Under the pieces are notes generated by a model. It had not been told where the DNA came from, did no database searches, and saw nothing but the letters and a program-made list of their open reading frames with translations. A stretch of DNA of 64,000 bases from Aquificota bacterium (GTDB lineage Bacteria > Aquificota > Aquificia > Aquificales > Hydrogenothermaceae): positions 1-64,000 of the forward strand of contig JAADDZ010000006.1 of assembly GCA_013153635.1 (NCBI GenBank), given 5' to 3'. Of this stretch, positions 19,163 through 29,345 are shown piece after piece; within the stretch, counting starts at the first letter, position 1, and each line of letters starts with the position of its first letter. The translations under genes were made by a program, and so were the position numbers.

Positions 19163-22100
19163 ATGTATACTTTTTTTATAAAAAGACCTGTCACTACTTG
19201 GATGTTTGTTCTTTCCTTTATTATTTTTGGATTTTACGGTTACAAAAATATAGCTGTTGATAGATTTCCTGATGTTGAATTTCCTATCGTTTCTATATCT
19301 ACTGTGTATCCCGGAGCATCTGCCTATGTGATAGATACTAATATTACAAGAGAGATAGAAGAGGAGTTGTCAGGGATAAGTGGGATAAATGCTATTATTT
19401 CCAAAAGTTACCATGAGGTATCAAGAATCACGGTAGTTTTTAATCTTGATAAGGATATAGATATTGGCGCTCAAGAGATAAGAGATGCAGTAAATAGAGT
19501 TACGAGAAAATTTCCAAAAGGTGTCGAAAGTCCAATAGTTAGAAAAGTTGAAACTTCTATGGCTCCAATTATGGCGGTTCTACTTCATGGAGATGTCCCT
19601 TATAGGCAGATGGCTTATTATGCGGACAAGATTGTAAAGAGGGAGTTTGAAAGGTTAGAAGGTGTAGGGGAGGTTAGTCTTGGTGGGTATAGGGATATGG
19701 TTATGTGGGTTCGTATATACCCTGAAAGGTTGAAGGCATTTAATATCACTCCTTTAGATGTTGTAAATACGATACAGAAAAATCATATAGAAACTCCTTC
19801 TGGTAGGGTAGATTCTAAAGATAGAGAGTATGTAATACGGATATATAGCAAGGCTAAAACTCCACAAGAGATTGCCCAATTTCAGATAAGAGATGGTGTG
19901 AAGATAGGAGATGTGGCTGACGTTAGGTTTGATTATGATGAGTTAAGAGGTTTAGTGAGATTCAAGTCTCACAGAAATCCTACTTCCCAAAGGGCTATCG
20001 CTTTGATTGTTTATAAACAGTCAAAAACGAACACGGTAGAAGTAGCTGAAAAAGTAAAACAAAAGATGAAAGATTTGCAAACAAAACTTCCTAAAGGGCT
20101 TTTTCTGGATATAAATTATGATGCCTCTGATTTTATTAAAAGAAGTGTAAATGATGCTTTACATGAGATATTTTTAGGTGCTGTTTTAACAGCGATAACT
20201 GTTTTTCTATTTTTAGGAAGTTTAAGAATGACTTTTGTACCTATTATGGCTATACCCGTTTCTATCTTTGGGACGATTTTTATTCTTTTTTTATTTGGAC
20301 ATTCCTTAAATACTATATCTTTGTTGGCTATAGCTGTGGCTATAGGTATCGTTATAGATGATGCTATCGTTGTGATGGAGAGTATATTTAGAAGAGCAGA
20401 ACAAGGTTTAAAGGGTATCCAAGCGGCTATTCAAGGAACAAGAGTAGTGATTTTTGCTGTTTTGTCTTCTACTGCTTCCTTGATAGCTATATTTATTCCT
20501 ATCTTGTTTATGAAAGGGGTTATCGGAAAGTTCTTCTTTAGCTTTGCTTTTACTTTGATAACTGCTATAGCACTTTCTTTTATTGTATCGTTGAGTTTTA
20601 CTCCGATGATTTCTGGGAGATTAGTAAATACTGATAAAAAAAATATATTTCAAAGGTTCTATGAGAGGTTCGAGTATTATTTTGATATATGGTTAAGGTG
20701 GTCTTTAAATCATAAAGTTGTGGTGATACTGATTTCTGCTATTGTTATAGGTGCTGGGTTTAGTACTGCCAAATTTGTTAAAAAAGAGTTTTTTCCGATA
20801 GTTGATGAAGGGAGGTTTTTGGTTAGATTTGAGACTCCTACCGGTTCATCTTTTAGTTTTACTGATAAAAAGGCAAGGGAGATAGAAAAGATTCTATCTT
20901 ATAATCCTTATATCCTAAGGTATGGACTAGCTTTTGGTGAAGGGGTGGTAGGTAGACCAGAAGTAAATGGAGGTATCTTTTTTGTAACTTTAATCGAAAG
21001 AGAGAAAAGACCTCATCAAAAAGAAATTATGCATATGCTTAGAGAGGAGTTCAAAAAGTTAAAAGATGTAAAAGCTATAATAGATATACCTTCTGCGGTA
21101 GGTGTTAGAGCTGGAAGGTCAGCAGACATTACTTACATAATAAAAGGAGAAGATATAGAAACTTTAGGAGAAATATCTGAAAGGATAGTAGAAAAATTAA
21201 AAAGTATTGGCGGGTATGTAGGTATTGATACAGACCTTAGGATAAACAAGCCAGAAATCAAAGTTTTTATAGATAGAGAAAAGGCTCAAAAAGATGGTAT
21301 CTCTGTACAGGAAATATCAACTACCATAAATATACTTTTTGGAAAGTTTAAAGTAGGTACTTACGAGAAAGGTGCAGAGAGTCATGATTTTATAGTAAAG
21401 GCTTATTCTGATTTTCTAAAAAAGTTTTTGAATATAGATAAGGTCTTTATAAGAGACCAAAAAGGTACGTTAGTTCCTTTATCCAATTATATAAAGCTCG
21501 AACCTTCTTCTGGGTACAATGTTATAAATAGATACAATAGACAGTATGCTGTCACTCTTTATGCAAATGTTGAAGGAAAAAGTCTTGGTAAAGCTACTCA
21601 AGAGGTAGAGAGCTTGTTAAGACAGATACTTCCTACTGGGTACACTTTTGAGATAGGAGGACAGACGAAAGAATTTAAGGAAGCTTTTAAATATCTAGGT
21701 ATTGCATTGGTTATTGCAATAATAGCAGTTTATATGATACTTGCTTCTTTATTTGAAAGTTTAATACACCCTTTTACAGTACTGTTAATGCTTCCTTTTT
21801 CTATATTTGGGGTATTTGGTTTTATTCTGATTACAGATACTACTTTGAATGTAGCTTCATATTTTGGGATAATTTTGTTAGTTGGAATTATTACTAGAGA
21901 TGCTGTTTTATTTATAGATAGAATAGTACAACTAAAAAAAGAAGGTCTACCAGTAAGACAGGCTATATTACAAGCTAGAAAGGAGAGATTAAGACCTATT
22001 TTGATGACCACCTTTACTATTGTTTCGGCTTTGATTCCTGTGGCTTTTGGTCTTACTACTGGTTCTGAAATGAGACAGCCTCTTGCAATAGCAATAATCG

Positions 22101-22216
22101 GTGGATTATTTACAGCTTTGCCTCTTAGTTTATTTGTTATTCCTCTGATTTATGAGATTTTCGATAAAATAGAAAGGTTTTTTGTAAATTTAAGGAAAAA
22201 ACTACCTAGTACCTAG
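19163..22216 (+). CDS. RND efflux pump permease, HAE1/AcrB-like
   Basis: A 1017-residue inner-membrane proton-driven pump with 12 predicted helices (TM1 at the N-terminus, TM2-6 ~330-480, TM7-12 ~520 and 840-1000) and two large periplasmic loops. The TM4 motif 'GIVIDDAIVVMESI' carries the paired acidic residues of the proton relay. Drug versus metal specificity is unresolved: there is no clear HME signature, so the HAE1 (organic substrate) group is more likely. An AGAGGATT ribosome site precedes the ATG. Confidence 0.92.
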   Translation: MYTFFIKRPVTTWMFVLSFIIFGFYGYKNIAVDRFPDVEFPIVSISTVYPGASAYVIDTNITREIEEELSGISGINAIISKSYHEVSRITVVFNLDKDIDIGAQEIRDAVNRVTRKFPKGVESPIVRKVETSMAPIMAVLLHGDVPYRQMAYYADKIVKREFERLEGVGEVSLGGYRDMVMWVRIYPERLKAFNITPLDVVNTIQKNHIETPSGRVDSKDREYVIRIYSKAKTPQEIAQFQIRDGVKIGDVADVRFDYDELRGLVRFKSHRNPTSQRAIALIVYKQSKTNTVEVAEKVKQKMKDLQTKLPKGLFLDINYDASDFIKRSVNDALHEIFLGAVLTAITVFLFLGSLRMTFVPIMAIPVSIFGTIFILFLFGHSLNTISLLAIAVAIGIVIDDAIVVMESIFRRAEQGLKGIQAAIQGTRVVIFAVLSSTASLIAIFIPILFMKGVIGKFFFSFAFTLITAIALSFIVSLSFTPMISGRLVNTDKKNIFQRFYERFEYYFDIWLRWSLNHKVVVILISAIVIGAGFSTAKFVKKEFFPIVDEGRFLVRFETPTGSSFSFTDKKAREIEKILSYNPYILRYGLAFGEGVVGRPEVNGGIFFVTLIEREKRPHQKEIMHMLREEFKKLKDVKAIIDIPSAVGVRAGRSADITYIIKGEDIETLGEISERIVEKLKSIGGYVGIDTDLRINKPEIKVFIDREKAQKDGISVQEISTTINILFGKFKVGTYEKGAESHDFIVKAYSDFLKKFLNIDKVFIRDQKGTLVPLSNYIKLEPSSGYNVINRYNRQYAVTLYANVEGKSLGKATQEVESLLRQILPTGYTFEIGGQTKEFKEAFKYLGIALVIAIIAVYMILASLFESLIHPFTVLLMLPFSIFGVFGFILITDTTLNVASYFGIILLVGIITRDAVLFIDRIVQLKKEGLPVRQAILQARKERLRPILMTTFTIVSALIPVAFGLTTGSEMRQPLAIAIIGGLFTALPLSLFVIPLIYEIFDKIERFFVNLRKKLPST

Positions 22217-22243
22217 AAAAGAAATATGTACACTGCTGTAGAT

Positions 22244-22531
22244 TTAACTTTTGTATCTTTTTTTTAAGTATTGTTTTAGCTCTTCTCTTTTTTCTGTTAT
22301 TACAAATGCTTCTTGAACTGTAGAACCTTTTTTCAGTAAGAGTTTAGCTCCTGTTTCTGTATCATACTGGTAGGTAATTCTATGTTTACCACCTACCCCT
22401 TTTGGAGTGGTGGTAATTCTTCCGGGAATGGCAGATTTGATTAAATCAAGTTTTACAAGCTCTTCTAACAGTTCTTCAAATCCTTTTAAGATGTGATGTT
22501 CTCGTTTTATTCCTTTTTTTCTGTATTTCAT
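22244..22531 (-). CDS. DUF2103-like small protein (predicted metal-binding)
   Basis: A 95-residue, highly basic protein. It contains 'REHHILKGFEELLEEL', 'AIPGRI' and 'KGVGGKHRITYQYDTETGAKLLLK', which resemble DUF2103, a family with predicted metal-binding histidines (His at ~12-13 and ~50 here). Its start is one base after the end of the transaldolase gene, so they are cotranscribed. Function is unknown; the family call is from recollection of the pattern. Confidence 0.55.
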   Translation of the reverse strand: MKYRKKGIKREHHILKGFEELLEELVKLDLIKSAIPGRITTTPKGVGGKHRITYQYDTETGAKLLLKKGSTVQEAFVITEKREELKQYLKKRYKS

Positions 22532-22532
22532 T

Positions 22533-23189
22533 TTAGAAAGGTTTTTGGGGGACTTTTTCCCAATCTTGTAAAAATCTCTCTAGTCCAATATCTGTAAGAG
22601 GGTGTTTTGCAAGTTGGGATATAACTTTGAAAGGAATAGTAGCAACATCTGCACCTATTAGTGCTGATTCAACGACGTGCATAGGGTTTCTGATACTTGC
22701 TACAAGTATCTCTGTTTTAAAATTGTAGTTATCTTTTATTGTTTTTATCTGTCTAATTAGTTCCATTCCTTCATATGCAATGTCGTCAAGCCTTCCAACG
22801 AAAGGAGATAGATAAGTTGCACCAGCTTTCATAGCAAGAAGAGCTTGGTTAGGAGAAAAGCATAGGGTAACATTTGTTTTGATACCTTCATCTACGAGAT
22901 GCTTAACTGCCTTTATTCCATCTACAGTTAGAGGTATTTTTATTACTACATTTTCCCCAAGTTTTGCAAGATATTCTGCTTCTTTCATCATACCTTCAAA
23001 ATCTGTGCTTGCTACTTCTAGACTAACTGGTTTGTCAGGTATCTCCTTTAGGATTTCTTCAACCACTTCTAAAAATGGTTTGCCTGTCTTTGCTATGAGG
23101 GTTGGATTTGTAGTGACCCCGTCTAATAATCCCATGTCTTTTGCTTCTTTGATTTCGTTTATGTCAGCAGTATCTATAAAAAATTTCAT
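22533..23189 (-). CDS. tal: FSA/TalC-type small transaldolase
   Basis: A 218-residue TIM-barrel aldolase of the short transaldolase/fructose-6-phosphate aldolase subfamily. 'MKFFIDTAD', '[11 protein letters not shown]' and the Schiff-base Lys in 'NVVIKIPLT' (~84-90) are diagnostic. It probably transfers a dihydroxyacetone unit in the non-oxidative pentose phosphate pathway. A GGAGGT site lies upstream, and a TATAAT-like box lies about 40 bases before the start. It is divergent from tpx. Confidence 0.93.
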   Translation of the reverse strand: MKFFIDTADINEIKEAKDMGLLDGVTTNPTLIAKTGKPFLEVVEEILKEIPDKPVSLEVASTDFEGMMKEAEYLAKLGENVVIKIPLTVDGIKAVKHLVDEGIKTNVTLCFSPNQALLAMKAGATYLSPFVGRLDDIAYEGMELIRQIKTIKDNYNFKTEILVASIRNPMHVVESALIGADVATIPFKVISQLAKHPLTDIGLERFLQDWEKVPQKPF

Positions 23190-23323
23190 AAAAGACCTCC
23201 ATATTAGAATTTTGTGATGATATTATTATACAAAAATAAACTGTTATTCTGACTTTAATCATTTAAGACTCGAATAAAAATGTATTTAATTAATTTTGAT
23301 AATAAATCAAGGAGGGTTTCATC

Positions 23324-23827
23324 ATGGCAGAGACAGTAACGCTAAAAGGGAATACAGTTACACTAGTAGGACCATCTATAAATGTAGGAGATTCTGCCCC
23401 TGTGGCTAAAGTCGTTCTAACTGATTTGTCAGAAAAAGATATTGGAGGAGCAAAAGACAAGGTGCAGTTGATAATTACTGTTCCTTCTTTGGATACACCT
23501 GTTTGTGAAACAGAAACAAAGAAGTTTAATGAGTTGGTAAAGGGTTTTGATGTTGATGTAACTGTGGTTTCTATGGATTTACCTTTTGCAGAAAAGAGAT
23601 TCTGTGAGAGTTTTAGTATAGAAGATATTGATATTGGTTCTGATTTTAGGTACAAGGATTTGGAGAAGTATGGAGTATTGATTGGAGAGGGAGCTTTGAA
23701 AGGTCTTTTGGCAAGGGCTGTTTTTATAGTCGACAAAGAAGGAAAGGTAGCTTACAAACAGCTTGTTCCAGAAATCACCCAAGAACCTGATTACGATGAT
23801 GTTTTGGAAACTTTAAAAAAGTGTTAA
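23324..23827 (+). CDS. tpx: Thiol peroxidase (2-Cys peroxiredoxin, Tpx type)
   Basis: A 167-residue periplasm/cytoplasm-type Tpx that reduces alkyl hydroperoxides. The peroxidatic Cys sits in 'SLDTPVCETET' (~62) and the resolving Cys in 'EKRFCESFS' (~95). N-terminal 'VTLKGNTVTLVG' is typical. AAGGAGG lies before the ATG. A strong hairpin with a T-run follows immediately. Transcription is divergent from the transaldolase gene. Confidence 0.95.
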   Translation: MAETVTLKGNTVTLVGPSINVGDSAPVAKVVLTDLSEKDIGGAKDKVQLIITVPSLDTPVCETETKKFNELVKGFDVDVTVVSMDLPFAEKRFCESFSIEDIDIGSDFRYKDLEKYGVLIGEGALKGLLARAVFIVDKEGKVAYKQLVPEITQEPDYDDVLETLKKC

Positions 23828-24060
23828 TTTGAGGGGCGTTTAGCCCCTTTTTTTTCTTTTTGGATTAACTCTTTGATGTTTAAGATTCCCATATAGATTA
23901 AGAAAAACCCAACTCCCACAGGAATAGCGAGCATTAAAAATCTAGCTACTCCTAATGTAAAATCAGAAAAATTCAAGGTGAAAAGAGCGGGTAGGTTGTT
24001 CCATACTGCATATATCCCAATTAATATACCAAGTAGATAGAGTATTATCGCTATCTTCAT
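23824..24060 (-). CDS. Small two-helix membrane protein, unknown function
   Basis: A 78-residue protein with two hydrophobic helices (~3-22 and ~38-62) and a short Lys-rich C-terminus. No family is recognised. It begins one base after the gyrA stop codon on the same strand, so it is likely cotranscribed with gyrA. Its final codons overlap the tpx stop and terminator on the other strand. Confidence 0.65.
   Translation of the reverse strand: MKIAIILYLLGILIGIYAVWNNLPALFTLNFSDFTLGVARFLMLAIPVGVGFFLIYMGILNIKELIQKEKKGAKRPSN
23832..23855 (+). terminator. Rho-independent terminator of tpx
   Basis: AGGGGC, loop GTTTA, GCCCCT, then eight T, starting five bases after the tpx stop codon. The structure lies inside the 3' end of the converging small membrane protein gene. 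Confidence 0.85.
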
Positions 24061-24061
24061 T

Positions 24062-27000
24062 TTAATCTTCTTCTTTATTTTGTACTAACTTTATAGCTTT
24101 TAGTATAAAGTCTCCTTCTATTTTTAATGCTGGGTCTCCCATCGCTGTTCTTTTTGCTATTGGGATTCTTTTTTCATCTACAGATAGTTTTAAAAATCTT
24201 CCCTTTACAGTAGATATTCCTACCAAATCTCCAAGATTAACAGGGAGCATCGAAGCTACATAATCATCTTTATTTAGTTTTACAGCCATTATCCCTTTTT
24301 GCCCTCTTTTTTTGACAGGAAATTCTTCTTTGTTTACTAGCTTTACATATCCATGGCCTGTTATAGTCATTATGTATCTGTCAGAGTTTACTATAAAGCC
24401 TCCAACGACTTCATCTCCTTTGTCTAGGTCTATTCCTTCTACTCCTTTTGCTTTTGGTCCTGTTACTCTAACTTGGTTTCTTTCAAACAGGAGAAGGTCT
24501 CCTTTTTTAGTGTATATAGCTAAATAAGATGGGTTGTCATCAGCAAACGCACAGACTACTTCGTTGTCTTCTTCTAGAGGGATTATGTTCATTCCTTGGG
24601 ATTTGTAGAATATGTCTTCGAAAGTCATTCTTTTTATTATTCCATTTTTTGTAATTATAAAAATTCTATCTTCATTTCCTTCATTTTTGTATGCAGTACC
24701 TACTATGATTTCATCTTCACCAATCTCTATTTTTCCTTCTTCTTTTGGTAAATCAGCCGCTAAACTCCAGTAGGATTTGCCTTTGTTTGTTATGAATGCT
24801 ATAGGGTTTGAGCTTTTGACTTCTTGGATAGAGATTAGAGCTTCCCTAGGTAGTATGCTGTTTTGGACTTCTAATAAAACTTTATCAAATATTTCTCTTG
24901 AGGTTTCACCTTCGGTCTTGTCTATTCGTTTATTTATTATTCTTCCACTGCTAAAAACTGCTACGATATAGTCTTCTTCAAATGTGAGACCTGCTTCTTC
25001 TTTTTGGAGTATAACTGTTTTTCTTTCGTCTCCATATTTTAAGAGCATCTCATCTAGTTCTTCTTTGAACACTTTTATTTTTTCTTCTTCTGAAGATAGT
25101 ATCCTTTGATATTCATTTATTTTCTCTTTTAGTTGGTCTGATTCTTCTTTTAGTTTTCCTCCTTCTAGTGCTGTAAATCTTGATAGTCTCATATCTAAAA
25201 TGGCTGTTGTCTGGGTATCTGATAAATCAAACTCCTTTGTGAGAATCTCTTTTGCTTCATTTGTATCTTTTGAGGCTCTAACTACTTCTATTACTCTATC
25301 TGCATTTTCTAGAGCTTTTAGTAGTCCTTCTACTATGTGGAGTCTTTTTTCTGCCTTGTCTAGTTCAAAAAGTGTTCTTCTTGTGATTACTTGGATTCTG
25401 TGTTTGATAAATTCCCACAGTATACCTTTTAGGTCTAGGATTTTTGGCTGTTTATTTACAAGAACTGTAAGGTTGATTGGGATACTTTTTTGAAGTGATG
25501 TACTTCTGTATAATTTTTTTAGAACTTTTTCTGGGTCTGCTTCTCTTTTAAGCTCTATTACTATTCTTATTCCTGTTCTGTCTGATTCATCTCTAAGGTC
25601 AGATATTCCTTTTTCTTTTCCAGTTCTTACTAGTTCTGCTATTCTTTTGATTAGGTCTACTTTATTGACTTGATATGGTATCTCGTAGATTACTATTCTG
25701 TGTCTATTACCGGGAAGTTTTTCTATTCGGGCTTTTCCTTTTACTGTTACAGAGCCTCTAGAGTTTTCATATATTTTTATGATGTCTTCTTTTGGTGTTA
25801 TCAGTATTCCACCAGTTGGGAAGTCAGGACCTTTTATAAATTGGCACAGTTCCTCTACCGTTGCGTTAGGAAAATCTGCTAGATATTTCAGTGCTTCTGC
25901 TACTTCGGTAAAGTTATGAGGTGGAATGTTTGTGGACAGTCCTACCGCTATACCTGTAGCCCCATTACATATAAGATTAGGGAATTTTGCCGGTAAAACT
26001 TCTGGTTCTTCCATAGAGCCGTCGAAGTTTGGGGTCATATCTACAGTATCTTTATCTATATCTGCAAGCATTTCCATAGCCAGCTTGGTTAGACGAGCTT
26101 CTGTATTATGGTTGATGATTCCATTTGCTACAAAAGAGTGACAATAGCTATTAACTTTTATTGAATAAACTACTTTTTCTCCTGTATCTTCTACAGATTT
26201 AACCTGTGCAAAATAGTATTTATTGTCTAAAAGCTCTTTATAAAAAGCTAAGTCTTCTTTATTGAGTATTTTTTCTAAAGTATTCCACTGTTTTTCTATT
26301 TTGCTGTATCTGTCTATACTGTGTTTCGATAGCCATTTGCTAAAGTTTTTGTTTTTATATTTGTTCTTTATATATTCAAAGACAAATGGAATAAGGTCTG
26401 TTTTACTGTTTGTAGTTTCTTTTAGATTTATTTCTTTTATTGTCTTTTCTAGCTTTCTTTGTTTATCAGATAGAAATCCTATTTTTTCTGCGAATAGTTT
26501 TATATCGTGGTAGTCTGAAATAATAAGTCTGTAGTTTTGTTTATCTTTGTAAATTTTGGAGATAATCTCAAAATTTAAAAGTAAAACTTGGAGCTGTTTT
26601 ATTAGTTCTTTGTTGTTTGATTGGTAGGAGATGGTAACTGTACTTTTTTCTTTGTGAATAGAGCCTTTTCCTTCAAATAAAGCTTTTAAGAAAGCTCTTT
26701 GTACCTTTTTGGAAGATTTTAAAACTATGTAAGGGATTTCTTTAACTGTATCTTTGTGATGGACTTGATGTCCTATCAAAGTTTTCCTACTTTCTGGTTT
26801 TCTTTGATAATCTTTTATTGAATAAGCAGAAACTAAAGCAGTTTCAAGCTTTTCTGTATGTTCTTTATCTGTGGTATCTTCTTGGGATACTAGAGAACCA
26901 AGTAAAACAGCTTCTTCTTCTGTTAATAACTCTTGAGAGCTATCTATATCATTCTTCCGACTTACTACAAGATAATCTCCAGCTTTGACTTTGTCTAATG

Positions 27001-27631
27001 TTTTCCAAACATAGATAGGTTTTCCGTTTTTTCCTTTTTCTAATACTAAAACAGGGTGGTTTGTGCTACCTTCTATCTCAAAACCTTCTACTGTTTCTAC
27101 TTTTAATGTTTTGTGTCTTCCACTGTTAAAAAACATAGTTGCAGTGTTTATGTTTCTATTTAACGATTGGACTTTTATACGGATAGGATTATCTGAATTT
27201 TCCTTAGAATCTGGGACAATATCTTTTATTTTTATTAATCCCTTGTCTGTGTTTACAAGAGTATCTCCAACAACGCAGTACCTCATTGCGGCAGGGGGGT
27301 CACCATCTATAGAACCAAAGTTACCTTGACCTTGAATAAGAGGATACCTAAGTGTAAAATCTTGAGCCATTCTAACAAGAGCATCATACACAGCTGAATC
27401 GCCATGGGGGTGATATTTGGCTATTACGTTTCCTACTGTTCTTGCTGATTTTTTAAACTGTTTGTTTGGATACATATTCTCTTCGTACATTGCGTATAAA
27501 ATCCTTCTTTGTACAGGTTTTAAGCCATCTCTTATGTCTGGGATAGCTCTACCAACGATAACAGACATTGCATAGTCTAAATATGAAGATTTTACCTCTT
27601 CTTCAATAGGTTGCTTAACGATTTCTGACAT
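24062..27631 (-). CDS. gyrA: DNA gyrase subunit A, interrupted by an in-frame intein
   Basis: 1189 codons. Residues 1-118 are the GyrA N-terminus ending at the catalytic tyrosine ('AAMRY'), 119-509 an intein, and 510-1189 the rest of GyrA. The spliced protein would be ~798 residues, normal for GyrA. The breakage-reunion domain includes '[11 protein letters not shown]' (QRDR helix), and the C-terminal DNA-wrapping propeller contains a GyrA-box-like 'KKRGQKG' (~1140). The mature enzyme is an ATP-dependent type II topoisomerase working with GyrB, which is not in this window. About 88 AT-rich bases upstream probably carry its promoter. Confidence 0.97.
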   Translation of the reverse strand: MSEIVKQPIEEEVKSSYLDYAMSVIVGRAIPDIRDGLKPVQRRILYAMYEENMYPNKQFKKSARTVGNVIAKYHPHGDSAVYDALVRMAQDFTLRYPLIQGQGNFGSIDGDPPAAMRYCVVGDTLVNTDKGLIKIKDIVPDSKENSDNPIRIKVQSLNRNINTATMFFNSGRHKTLKVETVEGFEIEGSTNHPVLVLEKGKNGKPIYVWKTLDKVKAGDYLVVSRKNDIDSSQELLTEEEAVLLGSLVSQEDTTDKEHTEKLETALVSAYSIKDYQRKPESRKTLIGHQVHHKDTVKEIPYIVLKSSKKVQRAFLKALFEGKGSIHKEKSTVTISYQSNNKELIKQLQVLLLNFEIISKIYKDKQNYRLIISDYHDIKLFAEKIGFLSDKQRKLEKTIKEINLKETTNSKTDLIPFVFEYIKNKYKNKNFSKWLSKHSIDRYSKIEKQWNTLEKILNKEDLAFYKELLDNKYYFAQVKSVEDTGEKVVYSIKVNSYCHSFVANGIINHNTEARLTKLAMEMLADIDKDTVDMTPNFDGSMEEPEVLPAKFPNLICNGATGIAVGLSTNIPPHNFTEVAEALKYLADFPNATVEELCQFIKGPDFPTGGILITPKEDIIKIYENSRGSVTVKGKARIEKLPGNRHRIVIYEIPYQVNKVDLIKRIAELVRTGKEKGISDLRDESDRTGIRIVIELKREADPEKVLKKLYRSTSLQKSIPINLTVLVNKQPKILDLKGILWEFIKHRIQVITRRTLFELDKAEKRLHIVEGLLKALENADRVIEVVRASKDTNEAKEILTKEFDLSDTQTTAILDMRLSRFTALEGGKLKEESDQLKEKINEYQRILSSEEEKIKVFKEELDEMLLKYGDERKTVILQKEEAGLTFEEDYIVAVFSSGRIINKRIDKTEGETSREIFDKVLLEVQNSILPREALISIQEVKSSNPIAFITNKGKSYWSLAADLPKEEGKIEIGEDEIIVGTAYKNEGNEDRIFIITKNGIIKRMTFEDIFYKSQGMNIIPLEEDNEVVCAFADDNPSYLAIYTKKGDLLLFERNQVRVTGPKAKGVEGIDLDKGDEVVGGFIVNSDRYIMTITGHGYVKLVNKEEFPVKKRGQKGIMAVKLNKDDYVASMLPVNLGDLVGISTVKGRFLKLSVDEKRIPIAKRTAMGDPALKIEGDFILKAIKLVQNKEED
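26105..27277 (-). mobile_element. GyrA intein (391 residues) with degenerate LAGLIDADG endonuclease
   Basis: The intein starts with Cys right after the catalytic Tyr118 and ends 'HN' before Thr510, the same active-site position used by mycobacterial GyrA inteins. Splicing blocks look intact: 'CVVGDTLV' (A), 'GSTNHPVLV' with TxxH-like His (B), '[22 protein letters not shown]' split here as 'VYSIKV' (F) and '[10 protein letters not shown]' (G). The central region resembles a dodecapeptide endonuclease, but block C reads '[11 protein letters not shown]' and block E '[11 protein letters not shown]'. The catalytic Asp positions appear to be replaced by Gln and Lys. Splicing is probably active and homing probably dead. 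Confidence 0.9.
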
Positions 27632-27719
27632 CTATTACACCTCATAAATTTTTATGAAAACTAAAATTGTAACATATTTACAAGTGCCTAATATATACCA
27701 ATAAAATTGATATTCCAGT

Positions 27720-28028
27720 TTAGTTTTTTTCTAATTTTAGGAAATATTTGAACTTTTCATAAAATTTAATCTTTTTTAGCTGACTTAAACTTTTTATATC
27801 TGTTTTCTTTCTTATAAAGAGGATTTTTTTAACATTTTTCTTTCCTATGTAAGGCACAAACAGAAGGTCTGTTTCAGATGCAGTGTTTATATCTATCTGT
27901 AAATCTGTTTTTTTAAAAGAAGGTTTAAAAAAGATTTCTGTAGAAAAGTTAACTAAGCTAGCAAAAATTAAGATGTATACAGCAAATAACTTTTGAATAT
28001 TTGCCAGTTCCCAGTTTATACTACTCAA
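27720..28028 (-). CDS. ComEA-like helix-hairpin-helix protein with N-terminal membrane anchor
   Basis: A 102-residue protein with a hydrophobic segment at ~12-32 and a helix-hairpin-helix motif 'DINTASETDLLFVPYIGKK' (~45-65), as in ComEA-type DNA-binding or T2SS K-like proteins. It is shorter than typical ComEA. The start overlaps the nurA end by eight bases, so the two are translated from one mRNA. An envelope-associated DNA-binding role is inferred from the motif only. Confidence 0.7.
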   Translation of the reverse strand: MSSINWELANIQKLFAVYILIFASLVNFSTEIFFKPSFKKTDLQIDINTASETDLLFVPYIGKKNVKKILFIRKKTDIKSLSQLKKIKFYEKFKYFLKLEKN

Positions 28029-29190
28029 CTACTTCCCTTCCCCTTTTTTCTAAGGTTAAGCCTAAAATAGACTCTATTAATTCCATATCTTTGTTTTTTA
28101 TTCTTACGTCAGCATCAGCTTTTTTCAAGATAAAAGGGTATCCTCCTGCTGAAAGGGAAAAAAGAATATCGTTTATATACTGCTGTCTTATTGTTTCTCT
28201 ATTTGGATTTTCGTATATCTCTATGAGAGATATAACCGAGTAAGAGGAATACTTAGAGTAAAAGTATTTTATCTGTACATCTTTTAACTCTACAGCTTTT
28301 TTAGTCTCTTTTTTTTCAAAAACTTCTGAAAATTCCCACTCTTTTGTTTTACTTTTACTTTCCATATCCACGTATCTCTCTTTAGAGAACCCGGGATTTT
28401 GAATAAATTTATAAAAAACCATAATATCAGGTATAGAGCTGTTAAACAGCTCTGTTCCTTTTGATGTTTTGGCTATACCCATAATAATAGGATTCCAGTC
28501 TAATTTGTAAAAGAGATGATGCAAAAGTAAAAAATACTCAAAATAGGCTAGTTTTGCTAATGCCGCTTCAAAAACATCTCTTTTTGATGCTGTCTCTTGT
28601 CCAAACTTTTCTATAAGTTTAGAGAATAAAAGCTCTTTTAGTTTTGTAGATTGGGAGGTTATATCATAATCAAAAAGATATTTTTCTATATAAGGGATTA
28701 ACTCTCCAGATAGTTTTGCAAGTTCCCCTCCAAAATCTTTGTCTACAAACCATTTTGTTTTGGGAGGAGGTAATATAAATCTACCGCTTAGAGTTCCATC
28801 TAGCAGAATAACATCAGGTTTTTCTTTTGCAGAAACTTTTAGTAAAGATTTCATTTCAACTAAAAACATCAACAGCCTAAAGTAGCTCTCTGCAAACTCT
28901 TGATTTTTGATAAGAGATATACCTATATCTCCTACAAAACTCTCACTAACCATCACATTATTATCAAAACAAAGTCCGTATCCTGCAACAGAATAAAGGT
29001 AAAATCCTAGATAAACTTTCCTATTGAAAGAACCATCAGAGGCACAAGCTTTACAGTTTATCTCTCTAGGGAAATAGTCTATCCAATGCTTTATAACATC
29101 ATCTTCACTTATTTCTGAATCTAGGTGGAGTTTTATAAGTTCTAGTTCCTTTTTTAGTTTATAGGTTTTCTCTAAAAGTTCTGGTCTCAT
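28021..29190 (-). CDS. nurA: NurA-domain 5'-3' DNA nuclease
   Basis: A 389-residue NurA-family protein. The metal-binding motifs 'ASDGSFNRK' (Asp ~52) and 'ILLDGTLSGRF' (Asp ~150) are the expected pair, and a third acidic residue lies in the C-terminal 'FYSKYSSYSVISLIEIY' region, given here as a location only. In archaea NurA works with HerA helicase in end resection; in bacteria the two genes are often linked. No herA is visible in the window. The downstream gene overlaps by eight bases and encodes an HHH DNA-binding protein. Confidence 0.8.
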   Translation of the reverse strand: MRPELLEKTYKLKKELELIKLHLDSEISEDDVIKHWIDYFPREINCKACASDGSFNRKVYLGFYLYSVAGYGLCFDNNVMVSESFVGDIGISLIKNQEFAESYFRLLMFLVEMKSLLKVSAKEKPDVILLDGTLSGRFILPPPKTKWFVDKDFGGELAKLSGELIPYIEKYLFDYDITSQSTKLKELLFSKLIEKFGQETASKRDVFEAALAKLAYFEYFLLLHHLFYKLDWNPIIMGIAKTSKGTELFNSSIPDIMVFYKFIQNPGFSKERYVDMESKSKTKEWEFSEVFEKKETKKAVELKDVQIKYFYSKYSSYSVISLIEIYENPNRETIRQQYINDILFSLSAGGYPFILKKADADVRIKNKDMELIESILGLTLEKRGREVVE

Positions 29191-29345
29191 AAAGTTTCAT
29201 TTCCAGTAATTTTGTTTAACTATATACTAATACTAAATCTTGACATAAGCAAAATAGTGTAGTGATTTTATATAAACTTCAAATTGACACCTTCCTTATC
29301 TATCTTTAGCTTTAATTATATATAAAACATAACAGGGGTAAAATT

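Noticed and set aside
27720-29190. Full HerA-NurA end-resection operon
   Set aside because: No HerA-like ATPase with its characteristic motifs occurs in the window; the ATPase at 38965 is ABC/PtuA-type.
29240-29289. Two TTGACA hexamers upstream of the DUF302-like gene as promoters
   Set aside because: Neither has a convincing -10 box at 16-18 bases.
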